Positions 13,986 to 14,171 of a stretch of DNA of 14,171 nucleotides are shown here, one piece after another. The position numbers and the translations under genes are program-made. The DNA comes from Chrysochromulina parva. Its lineage: Eukaryota; Haptophyta; Prymnesiales; Chrysochromulinaceae. The notes under the pieces are model-generated. The model made no database searches. It was not told the origin of the DNA and saw nothing but the letters and a program-made list of their open reading frames with translations. Numbering within the stretch: the stretch's first letter is position 1; the number at the start of each line of letters is the position of its first letter. The stretch covers positions 1 to 14,171 of the forward strand of contig PJAB01001480.1 in assembly GCA_002887195.1 (NCBI GenBank), in the 5' to 3' direction.

Positions 13986-14171
13986 ATGAACCTTCCACCG
14001 CCGCCACCACCACCGGACTCACACCGGCAAACGAATTCGCACGAGGCCGCAGCGGCGACGACGAGCAGCAAGGTGCTCGGAGGCGCAGCCGTTGCCGGAG
14101 GTGTCGTCGGGCTGGCATTGGTGGGTCCGTTGGCAGGGCTGGTTGCTGCGGGAGCGGCAGCGTACGCAGCA
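13986..14171 (+). CDS. Glycine-zipper protein, 3'-partial (N-terminal 62 residues)
   Basis: The ATG at 13986 has A at -3 and opens a frame that runs off the window. It begins MNL plus seven prolines, then a polar Ser/His/Thr linker, then a hydrophobic Gly/Ala-rich stretch (VLGGAAVAGGVVGLALVGPL and onward, residues ~30-62) with Gly-x3-Gly spacing, of the kind seen in glycine-zipper membrane-associated segments. The unbroken frame, sensible start context and abrupt composition change support a real gene start, but function cannot be assigned from this fragment. Confidence 0.55.
   Translation, partial: MNLPPPPPPPDSHRQTNSHEAAAATTSSKVLGGAAVAGGVVGLALVGPLAGLVAAGAAAYAA

Noticed and set aside
13801..14118. 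Upstream extension of the EF-hand frame to 14118
   Set aside because: It would overlap the divergent gene at 13986, is compositionally different, and the ATG at 13800 has a better context.
1..14171. tRNA, rRNA or transposase genes
   Set aside because: I saw no cloverleaf-like, rRNA-like or transposase-like sequence on reading both strands, though a dedicated search was not possible.

Overview
The window is nuclear DNA of a GC-rich, intron-bearing eukaryote. Several proteins can be followed only across spliceosomal GT-AG introns of 68-208 nt, and no operon-like or ribosome-binding-site organisation is visible. A ciliary C2/transglutaminase-like gene, a prolyl-4-hydroxylase-Sel1 gene, short gene-to-gene distances and repeat-rich short introns suggest a flagellated unicellular alga. 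A haptophyte is my best guess (low to moderate confidence); pelagophytes and other GC-rich algae are not excluded.

Layout. (1) Bases 2-2677 (+): 3' part of a dynamin-family stalk fused to armadillo (ARM) repeats and a Gly/Met-rich tail; the 5' end lies outside the window. (2) 2662-3064 (+): an FG-nucleoporin-like stretch, apparently broken by a 4-nt duplication. (3) 3196-4767 (-): three-exon 2-oxoglutarate/Fe(II) prolyl-4-hydroxylase-like protein with a predicted signal peptide and C-terminal Sel1 repeats. (4) 4979-5715 (-): two-exon protein with a Dpy-30-like motif followed by a SET domain. (5) 5716-6353: AT-richer intergenic DNA with a hairpin. (6) 6354-12088 (-): a 14-exon gene, 1425 aa by my splice model, with coiled coils, three C2 domains and a C-terminal transglutaminase-like domain of the CC2D2A/CEP76 ciliary superfamily. 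(7) 12427-13800 (-): EF-hand protein. (8) 13986-14171 (+): start of a divergently transcribed glycine-zipper protein, cut by the window end. The four genes from 3196 to 13800 all read on the minus strand; no shared pathway is evident.

The most unusual content is in the introns. In several of the 16 introns I resolved, the intron's 5' end is a diverged copy of the beginning of the NEXT exon, or the last exon bases are copied inside the intron. Some introns carry two or three tandem copies of an exon-intron junction (74-bp and 63-bp periods; one embedded exon5/exon6 junction). Six introns of the big gene share a common 3' module, and introns 1 and 8 are about 90% alike over about 58 nt. Most acceptors are followed by GT, giving AG|GT on both sides, and most introns are phase 0. 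Together these look like recent intron birth by tandem duplication of AGGT sites, plus copying of an introner-like module between introns.
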